Below, one piece after another: positions 39,107 through 46,913 of a DNA stretch of 64,000 nucleotides. This stretch comes from CALKWS01 sp051020515 (GTDB lineage Bacteria > Actinomycetota > Actinomycetes > Actinomycetales > Beutenbergiaceae). The notes below the pieces were generated by a model, which saw only the letters and a list, made by a program, of their open reading frames with translations, had not been told where the DNA came from and ran no database searches. How positions within the stretch are numbered: the stretch's first letter is position 1; every line of letters starts with the position of its first letter. A program made the position numbers and the translations under genes. Where the stretch lies: contig NZ_CP194857.1 in the NCBI RefSeq assembly GCF_051020515.1, forward strand, positions 1,426,001-1,490,000, written 5' to 3'.

Positions 39107-40081
39107 CTAGGGCGTGTCTGCTAAAGATTTCGAGGCTGGTCAGCGATCGTGGAGCTCATGGTTCGTGATGGAGTGATTAGTGATGAGTTGTGGGCGGCCC
39201 TGACGCCGGCGTTGCCACAGGATTCGGGCCGGCGTGGTCGTCCGTGGAACGACCACCGGGTGATGCTGGAGGGGATCATCTGGCGGTTTCGCACCGGTTC
39301 GCCCTGGCGGGATCTGCCGGTGAAGTTCGGGCCGTTCCAGAGCGTGTGGGAACGGCACAAGCGGTGGTCACAAGACGGCACCTACACCCAGATGCTGGCC
39401 GCTGTGCAGCAGGAAGTGGGCCTGGACCCCAAGGAGGCGGAGGCGATTTTGTCGATCGACTCCACCAGTGTGCGTGCCCATCAGCACGCGGCCGGTGCCC
39501 GCCGGGACTCGGTTGTCACGGACCCAGAGCAGGACACAGGGGGCAGAATCGAATGACAAGAATTCTCGCCTCGTGCCCGGTGAGCCGCCGGATCATGCCC
39601 TGGGTCGCTCCCGCGGCGGGCTGACCGCCAAGGTCCACGTATTGGCCGATGCCTCCTGCACTCCGGTGCTGGCCCTGGCCGGTGCGGGCCAAGGTGGAGA
39701 CAACCCGATGCTCGCCCCGCTGGTGCAGGCCCTGCTGACCACCGGGGCCAGGGGCGACTTTCGTCTGCTGGCAGACAAGGCCTACTCCCACCCCAGTACC
39801 CGGATATATCTGCGCGCCAAGGGCATCAAGCACACCATTCCCGAACGATCCGACCAGATCGCTCGCCGCAAGGCCAAGGGCTCCAAAGGTGGACGTCCAC
39901 CGGGCTTCGACGCCGAGGTCTACAAGTTACGCAATACCGTCGAGCGAGCCATGAACCGGCTCAAACAGTGGCGGGGCCTTGCTACTCGATACGACAAGTA
40001 CGCCATCACCTACCTTGGCGGCATCACTCTGGCGATGATCATCGGGACCTACCGGGCCAAGAAATAGCAGACATGCCCTAG
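39107..40081 (+). mobile_element. IS5-family insertion sequence with CTAG target duplication
   Basis: Element 39111-40077 (967 bp). The left end GGCGTGTCTGCTAAAGATTT and the right end, read inward, GGCATGTCTGCTATTTCTT form imperfect inverted repeats. The 4-bp target duplication CTAG is at 39107-39110 and 40078-40081, fitting the YTAR preference of the IS5 group. It carries overlapping orfA and orfB. Intact ends and duplication suggest a fairly recent insertion. Confidence 0.88.
39158..40067 (+). CDS. IS5-family transposase, orfA/orfB joined by frameshift
   Basis: OrfA (39158-39556) holds the N-terminal domain, ISDELWAALTPALP and WRFRTGSPWRDLPVKFG, plus the first catalytic Asp in LSIDSTSVRAHQH. 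OrfB (in the +1 frame, open 39468-40067) holds the second Asp in LLADKAYSHP and the catalytic Glu in NTVERAMNRLKQWRGLATRYDK. The two overlap by about 90 nt, with a GGGGGC run near 39540 as a possible slippery site, as known for related elements that make a fused DDE transposase by programmed frameshifting. ATG 39158 has GGAG just upstream. Confidence 0.85.
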
Positions 40082-40181
40082 ACCCCAACGCGACGAGTGT
40101 TGCCGAAGTCCGGAGAGTTGCACCTGAGGTGCATCCCAATGCAGCGGCTCGCGGCATCCTCAGGAGAAGCCACTGTCTTGC

Positions 40182-40215
40182 CTCAAGGGAAACTCGAGGC
40201 TAGGCTTTCCTTGAG
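40182..40215. promoter_or_regulatory. Inverted repeat CTCAAGGGAAA...TTTCCTTGAG
   Basis: Arms at 40182-40192 and 40206-40215 with a 13-nt spacer, just upstream of the membrane protein/winged-helix gene pair (start 40241). Probable operator for the winged-helix protein encoded second in the pair. Confidence 0.5.
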
Positions 40216-40240
40216 GGAAAGAGAGAGTGGGGAGAAGGCC

Positions 40241-40711
40241 GTGGGACTGCCGGAAGGGGCGCCGAAACGCAGTGAGGCACAAGCCACGCTCGACGAGGTA
40301 GAGAGGGTTCGCTCGGTCAACGACGAGCGGCTGCGTCGTCCCGGCCGGTACTGGACGATGCTCGGCGGCTTTCTCGCGGTGTTCGCGATCGCACCCCTCA
40401 TCATCGACCGGGTGCCGGACCCGTACGGCTACCTCCTGCCGCCGGCGCTGATCCCGCTCATCGCGGCAGTGAGCATGTGGGGGGCACCATCGGCGAAGCC
40501 CCGCTATCGGCTCAAGGACGCCAAGGTCTCCCAGCTCGTCGTGCTCGTCGTTGCGTGTGGAGTGTTCGTTAGCATCAACTCAGGGCTGTACCGGGCGTTC
40601 GAGTTGTGGTGGGTACCGGTGTGCGCTGCGGTCCTGGCATTCGCCGTCGGGGCAGTGGGAGGCCGTCGGCTGGATCGCTCGTGGGCGCGGGCGGCGAGCC
40701 GCGGTGAGTAG
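40241..40711 (+). CDS. small membrane protein paired with a winged-helix regulator
   Basis: 156 aa from GTG 40241, with GGGGAGAAGG immediately ahead. An N-terminal helical cytoplasmic part (AQATLDEVERVRSVNDERLRR) is followed by four hydrophobic helices (FLAVFAIAPLII, YLLPPALIPLIAAV, QLVVLVVACGVFVSI, VPVCAAVLAFAVGAVGG). No catalytic motif is recognised. It overlaps the next gene by 8 bp, an arrangement known for membrane proteins controlled by a co-encoded HTH_34-type repressor. Function unknown. Confidence 0.7.
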   Translation: MGLPEGAPKRSEAQATLDEVERVRSVNDERLRRPGRYWTMLGGFLAVFAIAPLIIDRVPDPYGYLLPPALIPLIAAVSMWGAPSAKPRYRLKDAKVSQLVVLVVACGVFVSINSGLYRAFELWWVPVCAAVLAFAVGAVGGRRLDRSWARAASRGE

Positions 40712-41030
40712 ACCCGAACAGGATGGCGCCGCAGCCCCAGGCGGCTTCGCCGGCCTCGACCCTCTGATCCACCCCCTGCAACGAATCAAGATCTGCGCGT
40801 TTCTCGATCCAGTCGAGGAAGAAGAGTTCGGCGAGCTACGCGATCTACTTGAAACCAGCGACTCCGCACTGAGCAAGCAACTGTCCGTGCTAACGGAGGC
40901 TGGCTACGTCGAGCAACGACGCACGTCGCGCGGCGGCCGCAGTCGAGTACGGGTGCGCCTGACTCCAGCGGGGCGTCGTGCATTCCGAGGCCACCTCGAC
41001 GCGCTGGCAGTGCTCGCTCAAGAAACCTGA
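40704..41030 (+). CDS. winged-helix DNA-binding protein (HTH_34/MarR-like)
   Basis: 108 aa from GTG 40704. A compact winged helix: IHPLQRIKICAFLD, EFGELRDLLETSDSALSKQLSVLTEAGYVE (recognition helix region), then the wing with Arg/Gly-rich sequence (RRTSRGGRSRVRVRLTPAGRRAF). Translationally coupled to the membrane protein by overlap. Likely binds the inverted repeat at 40182-40215 and represses the pair. Confidence 0.85.
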   Translation: MSRPEQDGAAAPGGFAGLDPLIHPLQRIKICAFLDPVEEEEFGELRDLLETSDSALSKQLSVLTEAGYVEQRRTSRGGRSRVRVRLTPAGRRAFRGHLDALAVLAQET

Positions 41031-41227
41031 CGTGACGAAAGCCTCGCACGGGGGTGTTGTCCATTTGCGACACATCCGTTGCGCACGGTCTGCCCCAACG
41101 CGACGCTCGACGGGTACTGAGGGCGAATGTCGTACTCCGCCCCGGTGAAGGATACGTGCCGAGGGCTGCCCGAGATCGTGCTAGCCGGCGTTTCCGTAAG
41201 ACGAACCGCCCACGGGGGATCGACAAC

Positions 41228-41255
41228 TGGCACCGTTTGGTGCCAAACTGGCACC
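41228..41255. promoter_or_regulatory. VapBC operator with three half-sites abutting the start codon
   Basis: TGGCACC (41228-41234), GGTGCCA (41239-41245) and TGGCACC (41249-41255) form two overlapping inverted repeats, with the last base directly before the antitoxin ATG at 41256. Ribbon-helix-helix antitoxins bind such paired palindromes. No Shine-Dalgarno fits between them, suggesting leaderless initiation or a start further in. Confidence 0.7.
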
Positions 41256-41486
41256 ATGAGACGAATGAACTTGCGAGACGTGCCTGAGGATGTGTATGCG
41301 GCGCTAGCTCAGGCGGCCGAGGCCAACCGACAGTCGCTGTCGGCGTTCGTCGTCGAGCGGCTTACCGAGGTCGCGAGGGTGACGCGCCTCGACGACTACG
41401 TCGCGTCGTACCAGCCCCCTGAGGGTAGCGGTGTGACCATCGAGGACGCGGCCGCCGCGGTGCGGGAGGTGCGCGAGGCGTCATGA
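41256..41486 (+). CDS. vapB: VapB/FitA-type antitoxin
   Basis: 76 aa. N-terminal ribbon-helix-helix (MNLRDVPEDVYAALAQAAEANRQSLSAFVVERL split over residues 4-36), and a C-terminal toxin-binding tail with acidic and helical character (IEDAAAAVREVREAS). The start is ATG 41256, or ATG 41265 at MNLRDV. It overlaps the toxin start by 4 bp (ATGA). Neutralises VapC and autorepresses through the adjacent operator. Confidence 0.88.
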   Translation: MRRMNLRDVPEDVYAALAQAAEANRQSLSAFVVERLTEVARVTRLDDYVASYQPPEGSGVTIEDAAAAVREVREAS

Positions 41487-41884
41487 CCCTTGCCGTTGTC
41501 GACGCTTCCGCCCTGGTCGCCTTCTATGCGGCCGACGATCCGCGACGGGAGGCAGTTGCGGCTCGGCTGGCGGCTGGTGACGCGCTGTTCGCACCGGCTC
41601 ACTTAGACGCCGAGATCGTGTCAGCACTGCGCGGCCTGAGCCGGCCGAATACCACGCTGCGGGCGTCCGTCCCGGCGGCGTTGCGGCACCTGGCGGGTTT
41701 CCCCATCCGGCGGATGCCGCTCGCACCGCTGCTACAGCGGATCTGGGAGTTGCGCGAAAACCTCACCGCTTACGACGCGGCGTACGTTGCCCTAGCCGAG
41801 CGGCTGGACGGCAATCTCATTACCTGTGACAGGAAGTTTGCCGGGGCAAGCGGACCGCGCTGCTCGTTTCAGCTGATCACCTGA
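41483..41884 (+). CDS. vapC: VapC-type PIN-domain toxin
   Basis: 133 aa PIN ribonuclease. Acidic residues at VVDASALVAFY, HLDAEIVSALRGL, YDAAYVALAERLDGNLITCDRKFA match the four conserved Mg-binding acids. Cleaves RNA (often tRNA) when free of VapB. Coupled to vapB by an ATGA overlap. Confidence 0.9.
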   Translation: MTLAVVDASALVAFYAADDPRREAVAARLAAGDALFAPAHLDAEIVSALRGLSRPNTTLRASVPAALRHLAGFPIRRMPLAPLLQRIWELRENLTAYDAAYVALAERLDGNLITCDRKFAGASGPRCSFQLIT

Positions 41885-42170
41885 CTGCTCGTCTCGATGG
41901 TCGATCCTCGATTGGCGAGTGACGCACTTGGCCACGTAGTCAAGTCAGACCGCGCGTTGAACTTCGGAGGGTGAGAGCGCGAGCCAGTACCGGTGCCGGT
42001 GGGTGGTTCGTCCCCGCGTAGGCCGGGGAGCGAGAGGACGCAGGGCGTGCTGCATAATCATGTCTGGTCCGCCCTGGCCGCGATTCCGGCATGGGACAAC
42101 AGCATCGAGTTGACTTCTCTGTATGCGCACCCAGACCTGTACGGGGCGACGAGCCCACCCCAAACTAGAC
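41885..42170. other. Intergenic region with a single CRISPR-repeat-like sequence
   Basis: 286 bp between two toxin-antitoxin loci. It contains one 28-nt segment (42005-42032) with a CCCCG/CGGGG stem that resembles actinobacterial type I-E CRISPR repeats, but there is only one copy and no cas gene. Nothing else is recognised. Confidence 0.35.
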
Positions 42171-42192
42171 TTCCGAATACGTTCCGAATACG
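42171..42192. repeat. 11-bp tandem repeat upstream of antitoxin gene
   Basis: TTCCGAATACG occurs twice head-to-tail (42171-42181 and 42182-42192), ending at the ATG 42193 and 9 bp before the preferred antitoxin ATG 42202. AT-richer than its surroundings; a likely antitoxin binding site overlapping the promoter. Confidence 0.55.
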
Positions 42193-42201
42193 ATGGGTGG
42201 C

Positions 42202-42675
42202 ATGACTCTCGCAGCCGACCACCCCGCGTACACCCGGCGCTCCTCGGACCTGAGCAAGCACTCGGCCGAGGTCTTCGCGGAAGCCGAGGACCACCCTGTC
42301 ACGGTGACCCGCCGCGACGGCGAGTCCCTGGTGCTCATGTCCCAGCGCGAAGCCAACGCCCGAGCCGAGCTCCTGCACATTGCCGCCACTCTAATCACGG
42401 TGACGCTCGAGGAAGGGCCGCTGAGCGAGCGCATGGCGAGCCGGTACCCGTGGATGTACGCGCTGAGCTCCCAGGACCGGGAGCAGTGCGCCCGGGACCT
42501 TATCGACGCCGCGAGGGCGTCCTTCTCGACGCAGCAGCCGCACCTGGCAATCGCCCAGCTCGCCAGCTGGCGTGAGACGGCCACGGCGATCGCCGCAGGC
42601 CTGGGCTCGCAGCCGGTCGAATGGCTCGACGAGAACGACGACGCCGTCGTCGTCACGGTCGTCGAGCGCCCCTGA
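42202..42675 (+). CDS. Phd/YefM-type antitoxin (prevent-host-death family)
   Basis: 157 aa. The N-terminal Phd fold is seen in SSDLSKHSAEVFAEAEDHPVTVTRRDGESLVLMSQREAN, split over residues 12-50. A longer than usual helical C-terminal extension (to residue 157) includes SQDREQCARDLIDAARASFSTQQ, presumably the toxin-binding part. A start at ATG 42193 is possible. It is followed 2 bp later by a small toxin-sized gene and then by an Abi_C gene, forming an unusually tight triple. Confidence 0.85.
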   Translation: MTLAADHPAYTRRSSDLSKHSAEVFAEAEDHPVTVTRRDGESLVLMSQREANARAELLHIAATLITVTLEEGPLSERMASRYPWMYALSSQDREQCARDLIDAARASFSTQQPHLAIAQLASWRETATAIAAGLGSQPVEWLDENDDAVVVTVVERP

Positions 42676-42677
42676 GC

Positions 42678-43019
42678 ATGCCCAAGGAGACAGTCGTCCC
42701 GCGACCGCCGAAGAAGTCGGAGTACGTGCTGAAGTACGCCACAAAGCAGTCCGAGAAGGGCTGGCGCGACCTTGTGGCGACGATCAGGAACCCCATGAGT
42801 GAGACCTGGGACTTCCTGACCCGTACACCCCTGATGACGACCCCGACCAACTACGAGCTCAAGGGACCCCTGGCCCTGATCACCCGGGGCGGCCAGACCT
42901 TCCAGCGCTGGCAGCACAAGCCCACCCTGAAGGGGACTGCGCGGGTGTGGTTCTACGTCGACGGCAGCACCGTCTACCTGGAACAGGTCCACACCGCACA
43001 TCCCAACGAGACCAAGTAG
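42678..43019 (+). CDS. probable toxin partner of the Phd antitoxin
   Basis: 113 aa, basic at the N-terminus (PKKSEYVLKYATKQSEKGWRDL) with beta-rich C-terminal part (ARVWFYVDGSTVYLEQVHTAHPNETK). The overall layout suits a RelE/ParE-like RNase, including the late basic/aromatic strand and a terminal His, but the match is by shape and context, not by a diagnostic motif. It starts 2 bp after the antitoxin stop and ends 6 bp before the Abi_C gene. Confidence 0.65.
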   Translation: MPKETVVPRPPKKSEYVLKYATKQSEKGWRDLVATIRNPMSETWDFLTRTPLMTTPTNYELKGPLALITRGGQTFQRWQHKPTLKGTARVWFYVDGSTVYLEQVHTAHPNETK

Positions 43020-43025
43020 CAGGGC

Positions 43026-43756
43026 ATGGGAAGCTTCACCCCGCGGGTGATGCGCCTGCTCTCGGACAGGCTGACCGGTACGCCGGTGCGCGAGATCGAC
43101 GCGCTGTTCGAGGACCGGGGAGTCGCCCTCGGATCGCCGCAGCCGCGCGAGAACGACGAGAGCGTCCGGCGCGAGCGGATGCGCCGATACCTCACGAGCC
43201 TCGACCTGGACGATGCCGTCGGAGTTCAGCGCCTGACCGAGGTGTTCGGCGACGTGCTGCAGAAGATCATCGAGGACAACCCGACAGGCTGGGCCAGCAA
43301 CGACGGGCTACGGGACAAATGGATCCGGATTCTGCGCGAGGACGCAGGCTCGGCGACAGCGTCGACACGGATCCACGGCTCGCCGTGAGCACCGCCAAGG
43401 CCCTGATCGAGTCGACCGCCAAGTGCGTTCTCACCGCACGCGGGCAGAGCTACACCCGAGCAGCGAAAGTGCCTGCCCTGGTTAACGCCGCCCAGGAATC
43501 GCTCGGCCTCGCCCCCAAGTCAGTCAGCGACGAGGACCGCGCGCTTCGCCAAGCCCTGCAGTCGCTGGTCACCCTCACCCAGAGCGTGGCCGAACTCAGG
43601 AACAGCGTCGGCATCGATCACGGAGCCGAGGATGTGCCGAGATGGGTGCGTCCACGACACGCCCGCCTGGTCGTCGGCGCGGCTCAAGTCTGGTGCCAGT
43701 TCATGCTCGAGACGCTCGCCGATCCCGATGCGCCCTGGCGTCGCTCGAAGTCCTGA
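43026..43756 (+). CDS. abortive-infection protein with Abi_C domain (frameshifted)
   Basis: About 243 aa when repaired. The N-terminal part (LLSDRLTGTPVREIDALFEDRGV, then RRERMRRYLTSLDLDD and RLTEVFGDVLQKIIED) resembles AbiJ N-terminal helical domains. The C-terminal part is a clear Abi_C domain: DPRLAVSTAKALIESTAK, LQSLVTLTQSVAELRNSVG, and RHARLVVGAAQVWCQFMLET. The frame breaks at about 43330-43345 between REDAG and GDSVDTDPRL. The C-terminal RNS...HG and RHARL positions are those conserved in Abi_C. Probably an abortive-infection effector against phage, co-transcribed with the toxin-antitoxin genes upstream. Confidence 0.8.
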
Positions 43757-44338
43757 CCACAGCCAGCTTCGGATGCAATCGACCTCGCTGCCGCGGTTCG
43801 TCTCCTGCCCGCCGAATGTCTCGGCGGGTTTGGTGACACCAGCGGACGAACGCCTGAAACCAAGTGCTCCGGCCGCTCGCGGCGTCAACCACCAGACCGT
43901 CTTGTGTTCGAGCCGATCCGCGCAACTACCGGCAAGTTGGCGAAGCACGCACTGGCAGATGCTGTCCGACCGCGTCCTGCTCGCGGAGCGCTGATCGCCG
44001 GCCAACGGACGCCACGAACCTGCGGCTCACCCACGGGATCGTCGACTCCCGAGCGGCCGCCCTGTCCCGTGGCTGGACGACATACGACGACACCGGCGGC
44101 TCATCGTTGATGGGGTTAACCATCGTGCTGCAGGGGTGTGCCGAGCGGACGTCCGCAAGCGTAACCGCGTCGCCTTATACCGATCCTTCACCGGTAGGGA
44201 GCGCGGCAGCAGGTTGAGGAGCCGGCCTCGCGTTGGGGTACACCCTGCGCCACAGACCTGTGGCGGGCGGTCGGAGTTAAAACGCCCCAGGGCCAAGCGA
44301 ACTGTACGCATTGGGGTGAGTCTGGGATCGTTGCTTCA
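43757..44338. other. 582-bp region without recognisable gene
   Basis: Several short overlapping frames in all six frames, none with domain-like sequence, codon regularity or a good ribosome-binding site. It may be degraded mobile DNA. The last 100 bases contain the probable promoter of the acetyltransferase-like gene. Confidence 0.4.
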
Positions 44339-45208
44339 GTGATCCGACGGACGACCCTTGAGGACCTGGCCCAGGCCCACGTACCGTGGCTGAAGCCGGA
44401 CGGCTGGCGGCCGAACGGTCACTCGTTCGTGGAGTTGGCGGGCGATCAGATCGTGGGTGCGGCAATGCGATGTCCGAACCGCGTGCACCCGACACGAGAA
44501 ATCGCGTGGCTTCAGCTACCCAGGACAGGGCCGAGCGGCCTTCTCGATGCGCTCGTGGACGTTGGTGGCCTACCGATGTCCATCAAAACGCGGCCGTGCA
44601 GTCGAGAGCAGGCCGCGGTGCTCTCGGTGGGAGGAATCCGGTACCAGCACTGCCCAGCCGAACTCGTGTCCACTGGATCGGAATCACTCCAGGCCTGGTG
44701 TGAGGCCAACCATAATGCACCGGTTGAATCTGCCTCTGGGTGGACGAACGAGAACCTCAACGACGCGTGGACGCGCCTCTATGAGGTCGTGCATGCCTCA
44801 TGGTCTCCAACCGCCGAACGATCGGCGCTTCTCGCCGAGTTTGGACCCATGATCGCCGAGGAACTCAATACCGAGCGCTCGACCCTGAGCCTCATCGAAG
44901 GGGGCCTGGTCGCCGCGTGCTTCGTCTTCGGCACGTCAAACGACACCGAACTCGAGGCCATCACCGAGGCCCTGGTACCGAAGCACCCAGGTGCTCGACG
45001 GGCTGTCGCTGCGTGCATGGCCAAAGTCCTCGAGGAGGCAGCCGGAGTTCCGGTGATGTTCGATGGCCATCTCAGCGATCCACACTTCTATCCGCTCCTG
45101 CAGACCCTTCCGGAGGTCCAGGCGAACGAACTCGCCCCACTCGACCTCCTGGAGATCTCATCACGCTCGCCGTTGTCCACCGGCTCAGAACGAGGCCCGT
45201 CCCATTAG
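44339..45208 (+). CDS. GNAT-like acetyltransferase/hypothetical protein
   Basis: 289 aa from GTG 44339. The sequence suggests two GNAT-like halves: an N-terminal one with FVELAGDQIVGAAMRCPNRVHPTREIAWLQL (split over residues 28-60) and a second with LSLIEGGLVAACFVFG and HPGARRAVAACMAKVLEEAA, the latter at the position of the acetyl-CoA-binding helix. No signature is strong enough to name a substrate. Stands alone. Confidence 0.55.
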   Translation: MIRRTTLEDLAQAHVPWLKPDGWRPNGHSFVELAGDQIVGAAMRCPNRVHPTREIAWLQLPRTGPSGLLDALVDVGGLPMSIKTRPCSREQAAVLSVGGIRYQHCPAELVSTGSESLQAWCEANHNAPVESASGWTNENLNDAWTRLYEVVHASWSPTAERSALLAEFGPMIAEELNTERSTLSLIEGGLVAACFVFGTSNDTELEAITEALVPKHPGARRAVAACMAKVLEEAAGVPVMFDGHLSDPHFYPLLQTLPEVQANELAPLDLLEISSRSPLSTGSERGPSH

Positions 45209-45498
45209 GGTGCACCCCGCTGCATCCTCCATTCGAACGGACGAAATGTTGCTTGGCGGTTATGTGGCGAGGTCCTGTCGCCGCTGCAGGTCGGCGTCCG
45301 TCCGTTCCGACTTCGCACCGATCGCGGACTTCACAAACTGACATCCCGGTTGACGTTCCGCTTACGAGACGAATTCGATGAGACCTACGAGGGGCATCCT
45401 TTGCCGCTCGCGAACACAGCGAGCAGTCCCCGGGGCGCATCTGCCACTGGGCCCTACGACACAACTCCGCTCGCGTGCATTGTTTGGCGCGAGGGTTG
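45209..45498. other. Intergenic gap, nothing recognised
   Basis: 290 bp between the convergent acetyltransferase-like and HTH genes. No convincing gene or hairpin. Confidence 0.4.
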
Positions 45499-45717
45499 TC
45501 ACTCAGGGTCGCCGTCGGCTACCCATTCCAGGAGGTCACCCGGTTGGCAGTCGAGTACTTCGCACATCGCCGCTAGGGTGCTGAACCGGATCGCCTTCGC
45601 CCGACCGTTTTTCAGGACTGCGACGTTCGCCGGGGTGATCCCTACTCGTTCGGCGAACTCAGCCACCGGCATCTTCTTCTTGGCCAGTTCAACATCGATG
45701 CGAACGACGATGGCCAT
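45499..45717 (-). CDS. Cro/CI-type HTH regulator (YozG-like)
   Basis: 72 aa, a single XRE HTH: AKKKMPVAEFAERVGITPANVAVLKNG (split over residues 12-38), then FSTLAAMCEVLDCQPGDLLEW. The YozG-like subgroup is nearly always encoded directly behind a DUF2975 membrane protein, as here (TGATG overlap). Probably represses the pair. Confidence 0.9.
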   Translation of the reverse strand: MAIVVRIDVELAKKKMPVAEFAERVGITPANVAVLKNGRAKAIRFSTLAAMCEVLDCQPGDLLEWVADGDPE

Positions 45718-46197
45718 CAGATGACTACATCCATTTCGCTTCTGAGCGTGGTGGCACGGACTAAAAGTGTGCGCATAACTGTCATCAGCAGAGCAAGCCC
45801 CAAGCCTGTCAGGGCACCACCATCAACACATCAGGCCCCACAGCGGCGGGCCCGCTACAGTCGCTGACTGGTAGGCGATCGTCGCCATGCAGACGAGGCT
45901 GCTGCCGAGGAAGGCTCCAATGATTCCGTCGACCCAGCCGAAGGCGCGGGTTGAGAATACCTCACCGCTTCGGACAAACCCCAGTAGCCGCAAGGTGCAG
46001 ATGATGCCGACCTGGACACAGATCAGACCCAAGATCGCCAGCGTCAGGATGGGCCAGCGCATATGGGCCTCATCTGGCAGATCGCGCGCCACCACCCCAG
46101 ACAGCCAAGGCAGGCCAACTAGTTGGACCGCAGCGATGACGACCAGGGCAGCCACCAGCATGGCTTGCAGGGCAACGACGACGAAGCGATTACTCAT
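45717..46197 (-). CDS. DUF2975 membrane protein (frameshifted near C-terminus)
   Basis: About 160 aa with four hydrophobic helices from ATG 46197. The first frame stops early at 45823, but GLGLALLMTVMRTLLVRATTLRSEMDVVI continues in another frame to a TGA at 45717-45719 that overlaps the HTH ATG. This is exactly the family C-terminus and gene coupling, so there are two indels between about 45790 and 45835 (a 2-bp insertion in ATGTGTTG and a base missing before CTGACAGG). Function unknown; the family is often linked to cell-envelope stress. Confidence 0.75.
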
Positions 46198-46231
46198 GCC
46201 CTCGAGCGTAACTAGCGTTCGATCGAAAGTC

Positions 46232-46245
46232 GATAGATATCTATC
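46232..46245. promoter_or_regulatory. 14-bp perfect palindrome GATAGATATCTATC
   Basis: Lies 35 bp upstream of the DUF2975 start, in the divergent gap shared with the ECF sigma gene. Its position and symmetry suit an operator for the YozG-like HTH protein. Confidence 0.55.
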
Positions 46246-46385
46246 TTGCTTGCAGCGGTTGGTAACCGGGCTCCCGCACGAACACTGAACAACGGAGGGA
46301 GCCACCGTGCCGTTGGGCGATGGTGGGTAACACTTACGGTCCTGGGGACATGTACAGGGTAAGTCCGTCCGAGGGAGGAGTTGAC

Positions 46386-46913
46386 GTGCCCGATGGCTCG
46401 CGCGAGCAACGCTTTCAAGCCTTGTTCGATGCCAGTTTTGACGACCTCACGCGGTTCGTCCGGCGGCGAATCCGTGAGGGTGATGACGTTGTTGCCGAGA
46501 CCTACCTGGTTGCCTGGCGGTCGCTGGAGCAGGTCCCGCTCGGTGAGGGTGAAGGCAGGGCCTGGCTGTTCACCGTGGCGCATAACCTCATGGCCAACCA
46601 ACGCCGCAAGGATGCCCGCTTGGTGGCGTGGGAGCCCTCAGATGTTCCGTCCGAGGACGAGTTCGAAGCAGCAGACACCCGCATCGACCTCTCCCGCGCA
46701 TTCTCCCGACTGAGCCCAGAGGACCAGGAGGTCCTGGCACTGGTCGTGTGGGAAGGCTTGACCTCGGCCCAAGCCGCCTCGGTCCTGTCCATCACGGCAC
46801 GTGCCTTCCGTGTCCGACTGCATCGGGCCCGTCGCCGACTACGAGTTGGGATGCATCGACCCCACTCAGCCCCCACACCCATTCTGAGGAGCAGTTATGA
46901 CGTACCTCGATGA
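46386..46913 (+). CDS. ECF-type RNA polymerase sigma factor
   Basis: 175 aa from GTG 46386, with GGAGGAG 6 bases upstream. Sigma region 2 is FDDLTRFVRRRIREGDDVVAETYLVAWRSL in short form (a few residues fewer than usual before DDVVAE), with WLFTVAHNLMANQRR as region 2.4. Region 4 is LALVVWEGLTSAQAASVLSITARAFRVRLHRARRRL split over residues about 118-155. Its last 17 bp overlap the next gene, a membrane-anchored partner that may act as anti-sigma. Confidence 0.88.
   Translation: MPDGSREQRFQALFDASFDDLTRFVRRRIREGDDVVAETYLVAWRSLEQVPLGEGEGRAWLFTVAHNLMANQRRKDARLVAWEPSDVPSEDEFEAADTRIDLSRAFSRLSPEDQEVLALVVWEGLTSAQAASVLSITARAFRVRLHRARRRLRVGMHRPHSAPTPILRSSYDVPR

Noticed and set aside
39468..39556. IS5 orfA/orfB break as another sequencing error
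   Set aside because: Overlapping frames with a G-run are a known expression strategy of this IS group, so this break is probably genuine.
42005..42032. Single 28-nt sequence resembling a type I-E CRISPR repeat
   Set aside because: Only one copy, no second repeat or spacer spacing, and no cas gene in the window. A chance GC-rich hairpin is as likely.
43757..44338. tRNA or small RNA gene in the long gap
   Set aside because: No cloverleaf-compatible pairing or CCA end could be drawn by eye.
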